Below the pieces are notes generated by a model, which did not search any database, had not been told where the DNA came from, and saw only the letters and a list, made by a program, of their open reading frames with translations. From positions 11,373,501 through 11,437,500 of the forward strand of contig NZ_AP028461.1 in assembly GCF_033097365.1 (NCBI RefSeq): a DNA stretch of 64,000 bases. The letters run 5' to 3'. A program made the position numbers and the translations under genes. How positions within the stretch are numbered: the first letter of the stretch is position 1; the number at the start of each line of letters is the position of its first letter. Below are positions 8,536 to 17,923 of the stretch, piece after piece. Origin of the DNA: Actinoplanes sichuanensis. Its GTDB lineage: Bacteria > Actinomycetota > Actinomycetes > Mycobacteriales > Micromonosporaceae.

Positions 8536-8910
8536 ATGCAAGAGAGCCGGGCCCGCCGATTGGTCGAGAAACTGCGGGCGCGCAACGTGTTCGCGCATCT
8601 GAAACTGCCGAGTGCCGGGCGTTCCGGTTATGCCGTCCGGGTCGTGCTCGCCGACGGCCGTGAGGCGCTCTGGGGTGACGACGGCAGTGCCGCTCTCAAG
8701 GCGCAGGTGATGCGCGACGGCGTTCTGGTCGGTTTCGTCGACTCCATCCCGGGCTCCGAGGATTTCACCGACGAGCAGGCGGTCGAGGCCATCGCGGCCG
8801 CCGACTACGACCGCCCGATCGGCCGTTCCGAGCCGCCCCGAGTCCACCGCAAGGTCCCGCCGCCTCCGGCCCCGAGCCTGACTCAGCGTTTCCGGGGCCT
8901 ACGAGGCTGA
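8536..8910 (+). CDS. Conserved hypothetical protein, 124 residues
   Basis: A soluble protein beginning MQESRARRLVEKLRARNVFAHLKLP, with a central beta-rich part (GYAVRVVLADGREALWGDDG), a segment SEDFTDEQAVEAIAAADY, and a basic proline-rich tail. I do not recognise a named family. There is no ribosome binding site; TAGCGT at 8524-8529 stands six bases before the ATG, so the mRNA may be leaderless. It is flanked by the divergent esterase gene and the convergent lacI-type regulator. Confidence 0.7.
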   Translation: MQESRARRLVEKLRARNVFAHLKLPSAGRSGYAVRVVLADGREALWGDDGSAALKAQVMRDGVLVGFVDSIPGSEDFTDEQAVEAIAAADYDRPIGRSEPPRVHRKVPPPPAPSLTQRFRGLRG

Positions 8911-8931
8911 CCGGATCGGGCCGGCGGCGGG

Positions 8932-9951
8932 TCAGGCGGAGTCGCGGAGGACCAGCGGGGTGGGCAGCAGTTGGCCGCCCGGGTCGGGGTGTTCGCCTCG
9001 CAACTGGCGCAGGATCAACTGGGCCGCGCACGACCCGATCTCCTTGGCCGGTTGATGGACCGTGGTGAGCTGGGGCTGGCAGCGGACCGCCCACGTGCTG
9101 TCGTCGAAGCCGACCACGCCGACGTCGCCCGGCACGCTGCGACCGGCCTCCCGGAGCGCCTCCAGGGCGCCGGCCGCGATCGCGTCCGAGGCGGCGAAGA
9201 CGCCGTCCAGGGTCGGGTCGCGCTCGAGCAGATCGCGCATGCCCTTCACGCCCGAGCCGTAGTCGTAGTGCGGCACGTCGGCGACCAGGGTCTCGTCGAA
9301 GAGGTCGCCGAGTGCGGAGCGGAAGCCGGTCAGGCGGTCGATGCCGGAGTCGCGGTCGAGGGCGGTGGCGATCATGCCGATCCGGCGGCGGCCGGTGGTG
9401 ACCAGATGCTCGGTGATGGCGCGGGCCGAGCCGACGTTGTCTATTCCGACGAAGGGAATGTTCTGATCCAGGTCGGGCGGGTGGCCGACGAAAGCGGCCG
9501 GGAGTGCGAGGTCACTGATCACCCGGATGATCGGATCTTTGGTCCGGGCCGAGACGACGATGGCGCCGTCGACGAAACCGCCGCTCAGATAGCGGGCGAC
9601 GCGCTCGGTGTCGCGGGCCGACTCGACGACCAGGCTGACCATCTGGTGGTCGGCGAGCGACAGGGCGGCGTTGGCGCCCAGCATGATCGAGCCGATGTTC
9701 GGATCGTCGAGGAAGAGCGAATGTGGCTCCAGCGCGACGAACGCGACCGCCTGTGACCTGCGCATCTTCAGCGCTCGGGCGGCGTTGTTGGGCACGTAGC
9801 CGAGATCGCTCATCGCCGTCTCGATGGCGGCGCGCGCCTCGGCGGAGACATATCCACCGTTCAGCACGCGGCTCACGGTGCCCCGGGACATGCCGGCTGC
9901 GGCCGCGATGTCGTGCACCGTGGCGCGTTTCTGAGGCTGAGGCCGGGACAT
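8932..9951 (-). CDS. LacI-family transcriptional repressor of the galactoside operon
   Basis: 339 residues. The N-terminal helix-turn-helix reads ATVHDIAAAAGMSRGTVSRVLNG, followed by the hinge helix with NNAARALKMRR; the periplasmic-binding-protein-like effector domain runs to the C-terminus. The ATG at 9951 fits the family; the frame stays open far upstream only because of GC bias. TACTGT on the minus strand (9959-9964) precedes the start by seven bases, suggesting a leaderless mRNA. It is divergent from the GH42/ABC/GH36 operon, and two TGTGTGCAC-type inverted repeats in the shared promoter are its likely binding sites. The effector is probably a galactoside or released sugar (inference). 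Confidence 0.9.
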   Translation of the reverse strand: MSRPQPQKRATVHDIAAAAGMSRGTVSRVLNGGYVSAEARAAIETAMSDLGYVPNNAARALKMRRSQAVAFVALEPHSLFLDDPNIGSIMLGANAALSLADHQMVSLVVESARDTERVARYLSGGFVDGAIVVSARTKDPIIRVISDLALPAAFVGHPPDLDQNIPFVGIDNVGSARAITEHLVTTGRRRIGMIATALDRDSGIDRLTGFRSALGDLFDETLVADVPHYDYGSGVKGMRDLLERDPTLDGVFAASDAIAAGALEALREAGRSVPGDVGVVGFDDSTWAVRCQPQLTTVHQPAKEIGSCAAQLILRQLRGEHPDPGGQLLPTPLVLRDSA

Positions 9952-9976
9952 GTGGTCAACAGTAGCCGCCGGGCTC

Positions 9977-10005
9977 TTGACCTCGTCGCAGGCCAGTCCT
10001 ACTGT
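9977..10005 (+). promoter_or_regulatory. Sigma-70-type promoter of the galactoside operon
   Basis: TTGACC at 9977-9982 and TACTGT at 10000-10005 are separated by exactly 17 bp, a near-consensus vegetative promoter. The first operator starts at 10003, inside the -10 element, so a bound repressor would block initiation. Confidence 0.65.
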
Positions 10006-10020
10006 GTGCACGTTCACACA
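10003..10020. promoter_or_regulatory. LacI-type operator 1 (imperfect)
   Basis: TGTGTGCACGTTCACACA is an 18-bp inverted repeat with one mismatched pair. It shares the TGTGTGCACG half-site with operator 2 and overlaps the promoter -10 and the expected transcription start. Confidence 0.7.
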
Positions 10021-10047
10021 TCCGTAACCGCCGTTTAGGCTCACGGA

Positions 10048-10069
10048 AATGTGTGCACGTGCACACATT
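10048..10069. promoter_or_regulatory. LacI-type operator 2 (perfect 22-bp palindrome)
   Basis: A perfect palindrome with half-site AATGTGTGCAC, centred at 10058/10059 and ending 17 bp before the GH42 start codon. Operator centres are about 47 bp apart, which would allow cooperative binding or a short loop. Confidence 0.75.
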
Positions 10070-10086
10070 CCTTGACCAGGAGTTCT

Positions 10087-12060
10087 ATGAAAAGCGTGCG
10101 TATGCCGGTGCCGGGCATCAGCCTGGGCTGCGACTACAACCCCGAGCAGTGGTCGCCGGATGTCTGGCGCGAGGACGCCGCCCTGATGCGGCGGGCCGGG
10201 GTCGACCTGGTCGCCGTCAACATCTTCGGCTGGTCCAACCTCGAGCCGAGCCCGGGCGAGTACCGGTTCGACGACCTCGACGAGGTCATCGAGCTGCTGC
10301 ACGCACACGGCATCAAAATCAACCTCGGCACCGGCACCTCGTCCCCGCCGCCCTGGCTGAGCAGCCGCTATCCGGAGACACTGCCGGTCGCCGCCGACGG
10401 CACGGTTCGCTTCCCGGGTGGCCGGCAGGCCTGGTGCCCGAGCTCGACGGTCTTCCGGGACCGCGCGTTCGACCTGGTCGGTCGGGTCGCCCGCCGGTAC
10501 GGCAACCACCCGGCTCTGGCGCTCTGGCACGTCTCCAACGAGCTGGGCTGCCACAACGCGCTCTGCTACTGCGAGACCAGCGCCGACGCGTTCCGGACCT
10601 GGCTGCGTGCCCGCTACCGCAAGATCGAGACGCTGAACGAGGCGTGGGGCACCTCCTTCTGGAGCCAGCGCTACGCGGACTGGTCGGAGATCCAGACGCC
10701 CCGGTTGGCGCTCTCCCTGCGCAACCCGGCCCAGCTGGTCGACTTCCAGCGGTTCAGCTCCGACGAGCTGCTCGGCTACTACCGGGCCGAGGCGGATCTG
10801 TTGCGCAAGCACTCGAGCGTCCCGGTGACCACGAACTTCATGGTCACCGCCCACATCCGCAACCTGGACTACTGGTCCTGGGCGCCGGAGATGGACGTGA
10901 TCGCCAACGACCACTACCTGGACCACCGCCTCGGCGACCCGGTGGCGGAGCTGTCCTTCGCCGCCGACCTGACCCGCGGCCTGGCCGGCGGCCGGCCCTG
11001 GATGCTGATGGAGCAGGCGGCCGGCGCGGTCAACTGGCAGCCGCACAACGTCACCAAGGCGCCGGGCGAGATGATCCGCAACTCGCTGACGCACGTGGCC
11101 CGGGGCGCCGACTCGCTCTGCTTCTTCCAGTGGCGGGCCTCGGCCCAGGGCGCCGAGAAGTTCCACTCGGCGATGTTGCCGCACGCCGGCACCGACACGG
11201 TCGCCTGGCGTGAGGTGCTGAAGCTGTCCGAGACGCTGGACCGGATCGGCGAGGTGGCCGGCACCGAGGTCGAGTCCGACGTCGCCCTGCTCTTCAGCTG
11301 GGAGTCGTGGTGGTCGGCCGAGGGGGAGGCCCGGCCGTCACAGGCGGTCACCTACCTGGACCAGGTGCACTCGGCTCACGGGGCGCTGCGGGCACTCGGC
11401 GTGACCACCGACGTGATCGCTCCGGGCACCGACCTGAGCCGCTACAAGCTGGTCGTGGTGCCCGGTCTCTACATGATCAGTGACACCGACGCGCAGGCGA
11501 TCACCGATTACGTGGCGGCCGGCGGCCGTCTGGTGGTCACCTATTTCAGCGGGATCGTCGACGAGCGGGACCGGATCCGGCTCGGCGGCTACCCGGGGGC
11601 GTTCCGCGAGGTGCTGGGTGTGCTGGCCGAGGAGTTCGGCCCGCTGCTGCCGGGCGCTGCGGTGAGTCTGAGCAACGGGGCGGTGGGAACGCTCTGGACT
11701 GAGCGGCTGCGTACCACCACCGCGTCGGTTGTCGCGACGTTCCAGGACGGCCCGATGCCCGGAATTCCGGCCATCACCCGAAATCAGCACGGCGCGGGCA
11801 CGGCCTGGTACATCGCCACCCAAACAGATATGTCCGAAATCCTTCGGGAGGCCACCGGCCTCGTGTCCGATAAATCGGACAAGGTAGAGATCGTCCGGCG
11901 GAGTGGCGACGGCCGCAGCTACCTCTTCGTCATCAACCACAGCACGGAGCCCGTCACGCATCCGGTGCGGGGCGAGGACCTCGTGACCGGGACGAGAACC
12001 GACGGCGTGCTGACAGTCCAGGGCGGCGGCGTGGCGGTCGTCCGGGAGGAGGTCCGGTGA
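10087..12060 (+). CDS. Beta-galactosidase, glycoside hydrolase family 42
   Basis: 657 residues from the ATG at 10087, preceded by CCAGGAG. The protein opens with GCDYNPEQW, typical of GH42. The catalytic acid/base is Glu152 in HVSNELG and the nucleophile is Glu309 in LMEQAAGAVNW. Cysteines in LGCHNALCYCE belong to the GH42 metal-site region. The trimerisation and C-terminal beta domains follow. No signal peptide, so it acts in the cytoplasm on imported galactosides. The TGA overlaps the GTG of the permease gene (GTGA), showing translational coupling. It is the first gene of the operon under the LacI-type repressor. Confidence 0.93.
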   Translation: MKSVRMPVPGISLGCDYNPEQWSPDVWREDAALMRRAGVDLVAVNIFGWSNLEPSPGEYRFDDLDEVIELLHAHGIKINLGTGTSSPPPWLSSRYPETLPVAADGTVRFPGGRQAWCPSSTVFRDRAFDLVGRVARRYGNHPALALWHVSNELGCHNALCYCETSADAFRTWLRARYRKIETLNEAWGTSFWSQRYADWSEIQTPRLALSLRNPAQLVDFQRFSSDELLGYYRAEADLLRKHSSVPVTTNFMVTAHIRNLDYWSWAPEMDVIANDHYLDHRLGDPVAELSFAADLTRGLAGGRPWMLMEQAAGAVNWQPHNVTKAPGEMIRNSLTHVARGADSLCFFQWRASAQGAEKFHSAMLPHAGTDTVAWREVLKLSETLDRIGEVAGTEVESDVALLFSWESWWSAEGEARPSQAVTYLDQVHSAHGALRALGVTTDVIAPGTDLSRYKLVVVPGLYMISDTDAQAITDYVAAGGRLVVTYFSGIVDERDRIRLGGYPGAFREVLGVLAEEFGPLLPGAAVSLSNGAVGTLWTERLRTTTASVVATFQDGPMPGIPAITRNQHGAGTAWYIATQTDMSEILREATGLVSDKSDKVEIVRRSGDGRSYLFVINHSTEPVTHPVRGEDLVTGTRTDGVLTVQGGGVAVVREEVR

Positions 12061-12920
12061 AAGGCAAAGGGAAGGCGCTGACCTTCTTCATCCTCCCGTT
12101 CGCCCTGCTCTTCGCGGCGTTCTACCTGGCACCGATCCTGTACGCGATCAAACAGTCGCTCTACAAGGTCGAGCGCAAGGGCACGTTCGGTAAGGCCACC
12201 GAGGTGTTCGGCGGTTTCGACCAGTACCAGCGGGTCTTCTCCGACGGCCCGTTCTGGGAGTCGATCGGCCGGGTGCTGCTGTTCGGCATCGTGCAGGTGC
12301 CGGTGATGTTGGGCCTGGCCCTGATCTTCGCTCTGCTGCTGGACTCCGGCCTGGTCAAGGGGCGGCGTTTCTTCCGGCTGGCCTTCTTCGTGCCGTACGC
12401 CGTGCCCGGTGTGGTCGCCGCGATCATGTGGGGGTTCCTGTACTCGCCGAACCTGTCCCCGTTCACCGCGGTCACCAGCAGTTTCGACCTGCTCTCGGCC
12501 GACCTGGTGCTCTGGTCCATGGCGAACGTCGTGACCTGGGTGTACGTCGGCTACAACATGCTGATCATCTACTCCTCGCTGCTGGCGATCCCACAGGAGG
12601 TCTACGAGGCGGCGAAGATCGACGGCGCCGGGGCGATCCGTACCGCCTGGTCCATCAAGATTCCGCTGGTGATGCCGGCGATCGTGCTGACCACCGTCTT
12701 CTCGATCATCGGCACGTTGCAGCTGCTCGCCGAGCCGGCCGTGTTCCGCAGCTTCAGTTCCGCGGTGACCAGCACGTACACGCCGAACCTGACGGTCTAT
12801 TCGACGTCGGCCATCCCGAACTTCAACCTGGCCGCGGCGTTCTCCGTGGTTCTGGCCCTGGCGACGTGCGTCCTGTCCTTCGCCTTCCTGAAGGTGACCC
12901 AGCGAGGAGGGGACAAGTGA
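12057..12920 (+). CDS. Sugar ABC transporter permease (MalF type)
   Basis: 287 residues with six membrane segments. The EAA loop reads EVYEAAKIDGAGAIRTAWSIKIPLV, where the cytoplasmic ATPase docks. GGAGGAGGT precedes the GTG at 12057, which overlaps the GH42 stop. With the next gene it forms the heterodimeric channel of a CUT1-type importer. No ATPase gene is in the operon, so a shared MsiK/MalK-like ATPase encoded elsewhere is likely; this is common in actinobacteria. Confidence 0.9.
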   Translation: MKGKGKALTFFILPFALLFAAFYLAPILYAIKQSLYKVERKGTFGKATEVFGGFDQYQRVFSDGPFWESIGRVLLFGIVQVPVMLGLALIFALLLDSGLVKGRRFFRLAFFVPYAVPGVVAAIMWGFLYSPNLSPFTAVTSSFDLLSADLVLWSMANVVTWVYVGYNMLIIYSSLLAIPQEVYEAAKIDGAGAIRTAWSIKIPLVMPAIVLTTVFSIIGTLQLLAEPAVFRSFSSAVTSTYTPNLTVYSTSAIPNFNLAAAFSVVLALATCVLSFAFLKVTQRGGDK

Positions 12921-13741
12921 AGCGCCTGGCGCCGATGGCCGTCATGGGGGCGGCGACGCTCTACTTCCTGATCCCCATCTGGTGGCTGCTGGTCGCGGCC
13001 TCCAAGAGCCGGAGTCAGTTCACCAACACGGAACCGCTGTGGTTCGCCGACTTCTCGCTCGGCGACAACCTGAGCGAGCTGTTCGCCTACCGTGACGGCG
13101 TCTTCCTGCGCTGGATGCTGAACAGCGTCGTCTACACCGGCGGTGCCGCGCTGCTCGGCACCCTGCTGGCCGCCATGTGCGGATATGCCCTGGCCAAGTA
13201 CCGTTTCCCGGGCCGCGAGGCGATCTTCAACATCGTCCTGTCCGGGGTACTTGTGCCGGCCACCGCCCTCGCCCTACCGTTGTTCCTGATCTTCAGCCAG
13301 TTCCAGGCGACGAACACCTTCTGGTCGGTCTTCCTGCCCAGCCTGGTGAACCCGTTCGGTGTCTACCTGGCCCGGATCTACGCCACCGCGAGCGTCCCGG
13401 ACGAGCTCCTCGAAGCCGCCCGCCTGGACGGCTCAGGCGAGATCCGCACCTTCTTCACGATCTCCACCAAGCTGATGTTCCCGGCCCTGGTGACGATCTT
13501 CCTCTTCCACTTCGTGGCCGTCTGGAACAACTTCCTGCTCCCGCTGATCATGCTCGGCGAGGAGAAGTTGTTCCCGGTCACGCTCGGCCTCTACTCCTGG
13601 AACACCCAGGTGAACCAGATCCCCGAGCTGCGGATGCTCGTGCTCACCGGCGCTCTCGTCTCGATCGTCCCGCTGGTGATCGCCTTCCTGCTTCTGCAGC
13701 GCTTCTGGCGCAACGGCCTCGGCTCCGGCGCCATCAAGTAA
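12917..13741 (+). CDS. Sugar ABC transporter permease (MalG type)
   Basis: 274 residues from the GTG at 12917, preceded by GAGGAGGGG and overlapping the previous stop by four bases; an in-frame upstream extension is discarded. Six membrane segments and the EAA loop ELLEAARLDGSGEIRTFFTISTKL identify the second CUT1 permease subunit. It acts with the preceding permease in importing oligosaccharides for GH42 and GH36. Confidence 0.9.
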   Translation: MKRLAPMAVMGAATLYFLIPIWWLLVAASKSRSQFTNTEPLWFADFSLGDNLSELFAYRDGVFLRWMLNSVVYTGGAALLGTLLAAMCGYALAKYRFPGREAIFNIVLSGVLVPATALALPLFLIFSQFQATNTFWSVFLPSLVNPFGVYLARIYATASVPDELLEAARLDGSGEIRTFFTISTKLMFPALVTIFLFHFVAVWNNFLLPLIMLGEEKLFPVTLGLYSWNTQVNQIPELRMLVLTGALVSIVPLVIAFLLLQRFWRNGLGSGAIK

Positions 13742-13765
13742 TCCCTCCCAAAGAAAAGGATCATC

Positions 13766-15088
13766 ATGCGAGCAGCACTCGGCCTCGTGTTGGTTTCCGC
13801 TCTGGCACTCGGCGCCTGTTCCTCGGGCGGCGACTCCACCGAAAGCAGCGAGCAGGCAGCCGCCGGCTGTGCTCCGTCGTCCGGCCCGGTCACCCTGACC
13901 TACACCACCTGGATCCCCGGGATCGAGAACGTGGTGAAGCTGTGGAACGACAAGAACCCGAACATCCAGGTCAAGGTCCAGACCGGCCCGAACGGCAACG
14001 GCGGAACCTACGCCAACTTCTTCAACCAGCTCAAGGCCGGCAACGCCCCCGACCTCGGCCACATCGAGTACGACGCGCTGCCGAGCTTCCGGGTCCAGGA
14101 CGGCCTGACCAACCTCGCCGACTGCGCCGAGGTCACCGCGGCCAAGGACCAGTTCGTCGACTGGACCTGGGGTCAGGTCTCCTTCGGTGAGCAGAACGCG
14201 GTCTACGGCATCCCGCAGGACACCGGCCCCATGGGCCTGTTCTACCGCAAGGACCTGTTCGAGAAGAACAACATCCCGGTCCCCACGACCTGGGAGGAGT
14301 ACGCGGCCGCGGCCGAGAAGGTGAAGGCCGCGGGCGGCTACATCACCAACTTCTCGCAGAGCGACATCAGCCAGTTCGCGGGCCTGTCGTGGCAGGCGGG
14401 TGGCCGCTGGTTCAGCAACGACGGCACCAAGTGGACCGTGAACCTGCAGGACGAGAACACCACCAAGGTGGCGAACTACTGGCAGGACCTGATCAGCAAG
14501 AAGCTCGTCTCGGCCGTCCCGCCGTGGACCACCGAGTGGGACAACGCCTACAACACCGGTCAGGCGTGGACCTGGGTCTCCGCGGTGTGGGGCGCCAACT
14601 CCATCAAGTCCGGCGCGCCGGACACCTCCGGCAAGTGGGCGGTCGCCCCGATGCCGCAGTGGACCGCCGGTGGCACCGTCGCCGGTAACTGGGGCGGCTC
14701 GTCGACCGCGGTCTTCAAGGGCTCGAAGCACCCGTACGAGGCCGCGAAGTTCGCCCTCTGGCTGAACACCTCGGAGGAGGCGCTGACCGCGCTCAACAAG
14801 GAGGCGCAGCTCTACCCGGCGACCAAGGCCGGCGCGAAGCTCCCGGCGCTGTCCGAGGGAGTCGAGTTCTACGGCGGCCAGAAGATCTACGATGTCTTCG
14901 CGACGGCCTCCACCCAGGTGTCGCCCGACTTCGTCTGGGGACCGACCATGACCAGCACCTACGCCACCGCCTCGGACGGCTTCAAGGGCGTCGTCTCCGG
15001 CACCGGCACGCTGCTCGACGCGCTCAAGACCACCCAGACCAAGACCATCGCGGACCTGAAGGCCCAGTCCATCCCGGTCGCCGAGTGA
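13766..15088 (+). CDS. Sugar ABC transporter solute-binding lipoprotein
   Basis: 440 residues. The signal peptide carries a lipobox, LGAC, with Cys18 as the lipidation site. The mature part has the fold signature of family 1 extracellular binding proteins (LTYTTWIPGIENVVKLWNDKNPNIQVKVQ; later AVYGIPQDTGPMGLFYRKDLFEK). AAAGGA lies before the ATG. It would capture galactosides outside the membrane and deliver them to the two permeases. Its stop overlaps the GTG of the GH36 gene (GTGA). Confidence 0.9.
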   Translation: MRAALGLVLVSALALGACSSGGDSTESSEQAAAGCAPSSGPVTLTYTTWIPGIENVVKLWNDKNPNIQVKVQTGPNGNGGTYANFFNQLKAGNAPDLGHIEYDALPSFRVQDGLTNLADCAEVTAAKDQFVDWTWGQVSFGEQNAVYGIPQDTGPMGLFYRKDLFEKNNIPVPTTWEEYAAAAEKVKAAGGYITNFSQSDISQFAGLSWQAGGRWFSNDGTKWTVNLQDENTTKVANYWQDLISKKLVSAVPPWTTEWDNAYNTGQAWTWVSAVWGANSIKSGAPDTSGKWAVAPMPQWTAGGTVAGNWGGSSTAVFKGSKHPYEAAKFALWLNTSEEALTALNKEAQLYPATKAGAKLPALSEGVEFYGGQKIYDVFATASTQVSPDFVWGPTMTSTYATASDGFKGVVSGTGTLLDALKTTQTKTIADLKAQSIPVAE

Positions 15089-17118
15089 CCGTGTTCCACC
15101 TGCGCGCCGCGGGTGTCAGCCTCGTGCTCGACACCCGCGGCACCGCCGCGTCGGTCCTCCATTGGGGGCCGGACCTGGGAGATTTCGACCCGGCCGCGGG
15201 CGATCTGGCACCGGCGGTGCCACCGAGCTCGATCGACGTACCGCTGCGGCTGTCGCTTCTGCCCTCCCTCTTCGAGGGATGGACCGGGCGGCCCGCAATG
15301 GAGAGCGGTCACTTCCGGCTTTCCGAAGCGCACTGTTCGGACAACACCGCCGAGATACGGTCGTCGAGCCCCGATGCCACGCGAGAGGTCTCCACCCGGC
15401 TGGAGTTGTCATCGTCGGGCGTTCTCCGGGTGCGGCACCGGCTGACGAACCGTGGCGACGACGAGTTCGTCCTGCCGAACCTGGACGTGCTGCTGCCGAT
15501 CCCGGCCGAGGCGTCCGAGCTGCTCGACTTCACCGGCCTCTGGTCGCACGAGCGCAGCCCGCAGCGTGCCCCGCTCCGGCACGGGATCTGGAGTCGGGAG
15601 AGCCGGCACGGCCGTCCCGGCCACGACGACCCGTTCCTGATGGTGGCCGGCGAGCCCGGTTTCGGTTTCCGGACCGGCCGGGTGTGGGCCGTCCACCTGG
15701 CGTGGAGCGGCGACAAGCGGGTCTGGGCCGAACGCTCGGCCCTCGGCTACAGCGTCCTCGGCGCGGGCGTTCTGCTCGCCCCGGGCGAGGTCCGTCTCGC
15801 ACCGGGCGAGTCCTACGAGACGCCGTGGCTGGTCGCGGTCTTCTCCGACGCGGGTCTGGACGGCCTCTCCGACCGCCTGCATCCGTGGATCCGCGCGACC
15901 TCCGCGCTGAAGAGGCCGCGCCCGGTCGTCCTGAACACCTGGGAAGCCGTCTACTTCGACCATGACCTGGCCGTCCTGACCGACCTGGCCGACGCGGCCG
16001 CCGAGGTCGGTGTCGAACGGTTCGTCCTGGACGACGGCTGGTTCACCGGTCGCCGCGACGACAAGCGCGCCCTCGGTGACTGGTTCGTCGACGACACCGT
16101 GTGGCCGGACGGACTGCACCCGCTGATCTCCCGCGTGCACGAGCGCGGCATGGAGTTCGGCCTGTGGGTCGAACCGGAGATGATCAGCCCCGGCTCCCGC
16201 CTGGCCCGGGAACACCCCGACTGGATCCTAGGCGGAGGCAGCGGCCCCACCTGGCGGTGGCAGCGTGTTCTCGACCTCACCAAGGCCTACGACCACCTGC
16301 TGGAACGCCTGACCGCGCTGCTCACCGAGTACCCGATCGCGTTCCTCAAGTGGGACCACAACCGGGACCTGCTCACCCCCGGCGCCGCCGACCGGCAGAC
16401 CCGCGCCCTCTACCGGCTGCTGGCCGCACTGAAGACGGCGTTCCCGCACGTCGAGATCGAGAGCTGCGCCTCCGGCGGGGCCCGGATCGACCTGGGCATC
16501 CTGCCGCTCGTCGACAGGTTCTGGACGTCCGACACGAACGATCCGCTGGACCGGCAGTCGATCCAGCGCTGGACCGGGATCCTGATCCCGCCGGAGTATC
16601 TCGGCGGTCATCTCGGCGACGGGGTCGCGCACGTCACCGGCCGGACCTCGGCGCTCGGGTTCCGGCTGGCCACGGCCCTGTTCGGCAGCGCCGGCATCGA
16701 ATGGAACCTGACCGAGGCGTCGCCCGCCGAGAAGGCCGACATCGCCGCGTGGATCGCCGAACACAAGCGCCTGCGCCCGCTGCTGCACTCGGGCCGGGTG
16801 GTCCGCGCCGATTCGCCCGACCCGGCGCACCTGCTGCACGGGGTGGTCGCCCAGGACCGGAGTCACGCGGTCTACGCCCTGGTCGCCCTGGGCACCCCGG
16901 CCGCCGCCCTGCCGCCGCCGATCCGTTTCCCCGGCCTCGACCCGGATCGCTCCTACACGGTCCGCCCGATCGGTGTCCCGCCCCGCACGATGCAGGACGC
17001 CCCACCGCCCTGGCTGGCCGCCGGTTCGATCACGCTCCCCGGCCGGGTCCTGACCGAGCTGGGCCTGCCGGCCCCACTCCTGACCCCCGAACAGGCCCTC
17101 CTGCTGGAGCTCTCCTGA
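15085..17118 (+). CDS. Alpha-galactosidase, glycoside hydrolase family 36
   Basis: 677 residues, no signal peptide. An N-terminal beta-supersandwich is followed by the barrel with RFVLDDGWFTGRRDD and GLWVEPEMISPGS. The nucleophile is Asp424 in FLKWDHNRD and the acid/base is Asp483 in FWTSDTNDPLDRQ, 59 residues apart as in GH36. It removes alpha-galactosyl groups from imported raffinose-type or galactomannan oligosaccharides. As last gene of the operon it complements the GH42 enzyme, so the locus handles both alpha- and beta-galactosides. Confidence 0.93.
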   Translation: MTVFHLRAAGVSLVLDTRGTAASVLHWGPDLGDFDPAAGDLAPAVPPSSIDVPLRLSLLPSLFEGWTGRPAMESGHFRLSEAHCSDNTAEIRSSSPDATREVSTRLELSSSGVLRVRHRLTNRGDDEFVLPNLDVLLPIPAEASELLDFTGLWSHERSPQRAPLRHGIWSRESRHGRPGHDDPFLMVAGEPGFGFRTGRVWAVHLAWSGDKRVWAERSALGYSVLGAGVLLAPGEVRLAPGESYETPWLVAVFSDAGLDGLSDRLHPWIRATSALKRPRPVVLNTWEAVYFDHDLAVLTDLADAAAEVGVERFVLDDGWFTGRRDDKRALGDWFVDDTVWPDGLHPLISRVHERGMEFGLWVEPEMISPGSRLAREHPDWILGGGSGPTWRWQRVLDLTKAYDHLLERLTALLTEYPIAFLKWDHNRDLLTPGAADRQTRALYRLLAALKTAFPHVEIESCASGGARIDLGILPLVDRFWTSDTNDPLDRQSIQRWTGILIPPEYLGGHLGDGVAHVTGRTSALGFRLATALFGSAGIEWNLTEASPAEKADIAAWIAEHKRLRPLLHSGRVVRADSPDPAHLLHGVVAQDRSHAVYALVALGTPAAALPPPIRFPGLDPDRSYTVRPIGVPPRTMQDAPPPWLAAGSITLPGRVLTELGLPAPLLTPEQALLLELS

Positions 17119-17179
17119 CCCCGGCTGGCCGTCAGAGCTGTCTCGAGGGCGTCGGACGGCTCCAGCGACCAGCCGCGGG

Positions 17180-17923
17180 TCACGCGCCGCCGAACCGTTC
17201 GGTGCGGATCCGTTTCGGGTCGTGGCCCAGCGCCACCAGGATGTCGGCGGCCGTCTCGACGAACGAGGTCGGGCCGCAGACGAAACAGTCCGGTTCGAAG
17301 TCGGGTGGCCAGCCGTGCGTGTTCAGGGTGGCCACCGAGATCCGGGCCGGGGGAGCCGGCCACCCGTCGGGGACCGCCCGCGTGTAGACGAACTGCACGT
17401 CGAGGCCCTGGTCCGACAGGGCGCGACGGCGTAGTTCGTCGGCGTAGAGAACGTCGCTCGGAGTCCGTACCGAATAGATCAATCGGAACGGCTGACGGCC
17501 CGCAGCCAGACCGCGGGCCCGGACCATCGCCATCAGAGGCACTATCCCGGACCCGCCCGCCACGAGCGTCACCGGAGCCGTCGACTCGGAACGCCACACG
17601 AACCAGCCGCCGATCGGCCCGCGCAGCTCGATCTGGTCACCGGCCTCGACGACGTCGGTCAGGTACGGCGAAACCTCACCGTCCTCGAGGCGCTGCACGC
17701 TGATCTCCACCGGACCCGGACCGGCCGACGCGATCGAGTAGCTGCGCTGAGCCTGATAGCCGTCCTCGGCGGTCAGGCGGATGTCGATGTGCTGACCCGG
17801 CAGGTGACCCGGCCAGTCCGGAATGTCGAGCTCCAGAGTGCGGGCCGAACCCGTCTCCCACCGCGCCGACCGGACCGTGGCCACCCGCCAGGTCAGTCGC
17901 CGTGATACCGCTGCTCGCGCCAC
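17180..17923 (-). CDS. Ferredoxin reductase-like FAD/NAD(P)-binding oxidoreductase
   Basis: About 247 residues. The FAD-binding part has RSYSIASA and PGQHIDIRL; the NAD(P) part has LVAGGSGIVPLMAM and the C-terminal CGPTSFVETAADIL. There is no iron-sulfur domain. I chose the GTG at 17923, which overlaps the sulfite-oxidase-like gene by 31 bases and has GGGGA upstream; the GTG at 17884 (234 residues) is an alternative. The tight pairing with the molybdopterin protein suggests that it supplies or accepts electrons for it (inference). Confidence 0.85.
   Translation of the reverse strand: MARAAVSRRLTWRVATVRSARWETGSARTLELDIPDWPGHLPGQHIDIRLTAEDGYQAQRSYSIASAGPGPVEISVQRLEDGEVSPYLTDVVEAGDQIELRGPIGGWFVWRSESTAPVTLVAGGSGIVPLMAMVRARGLAAGRQPFRLIYSVRTPSDVLYADELRRRALSDQGLDVQFVYTRAVPDGWPAPPARISVATLNTHGWPPDFEPDCFVCGPTSFVETAADILVALGHDPKRIRTERFGGA

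Noticed and set aside
9952..11184. N-terminal extension of the lacI-type frame
   Set aside because: It runs through the operators and antisense to the GH42 gene; the LacI HTH begins within a few residues of the ATG at 9951.
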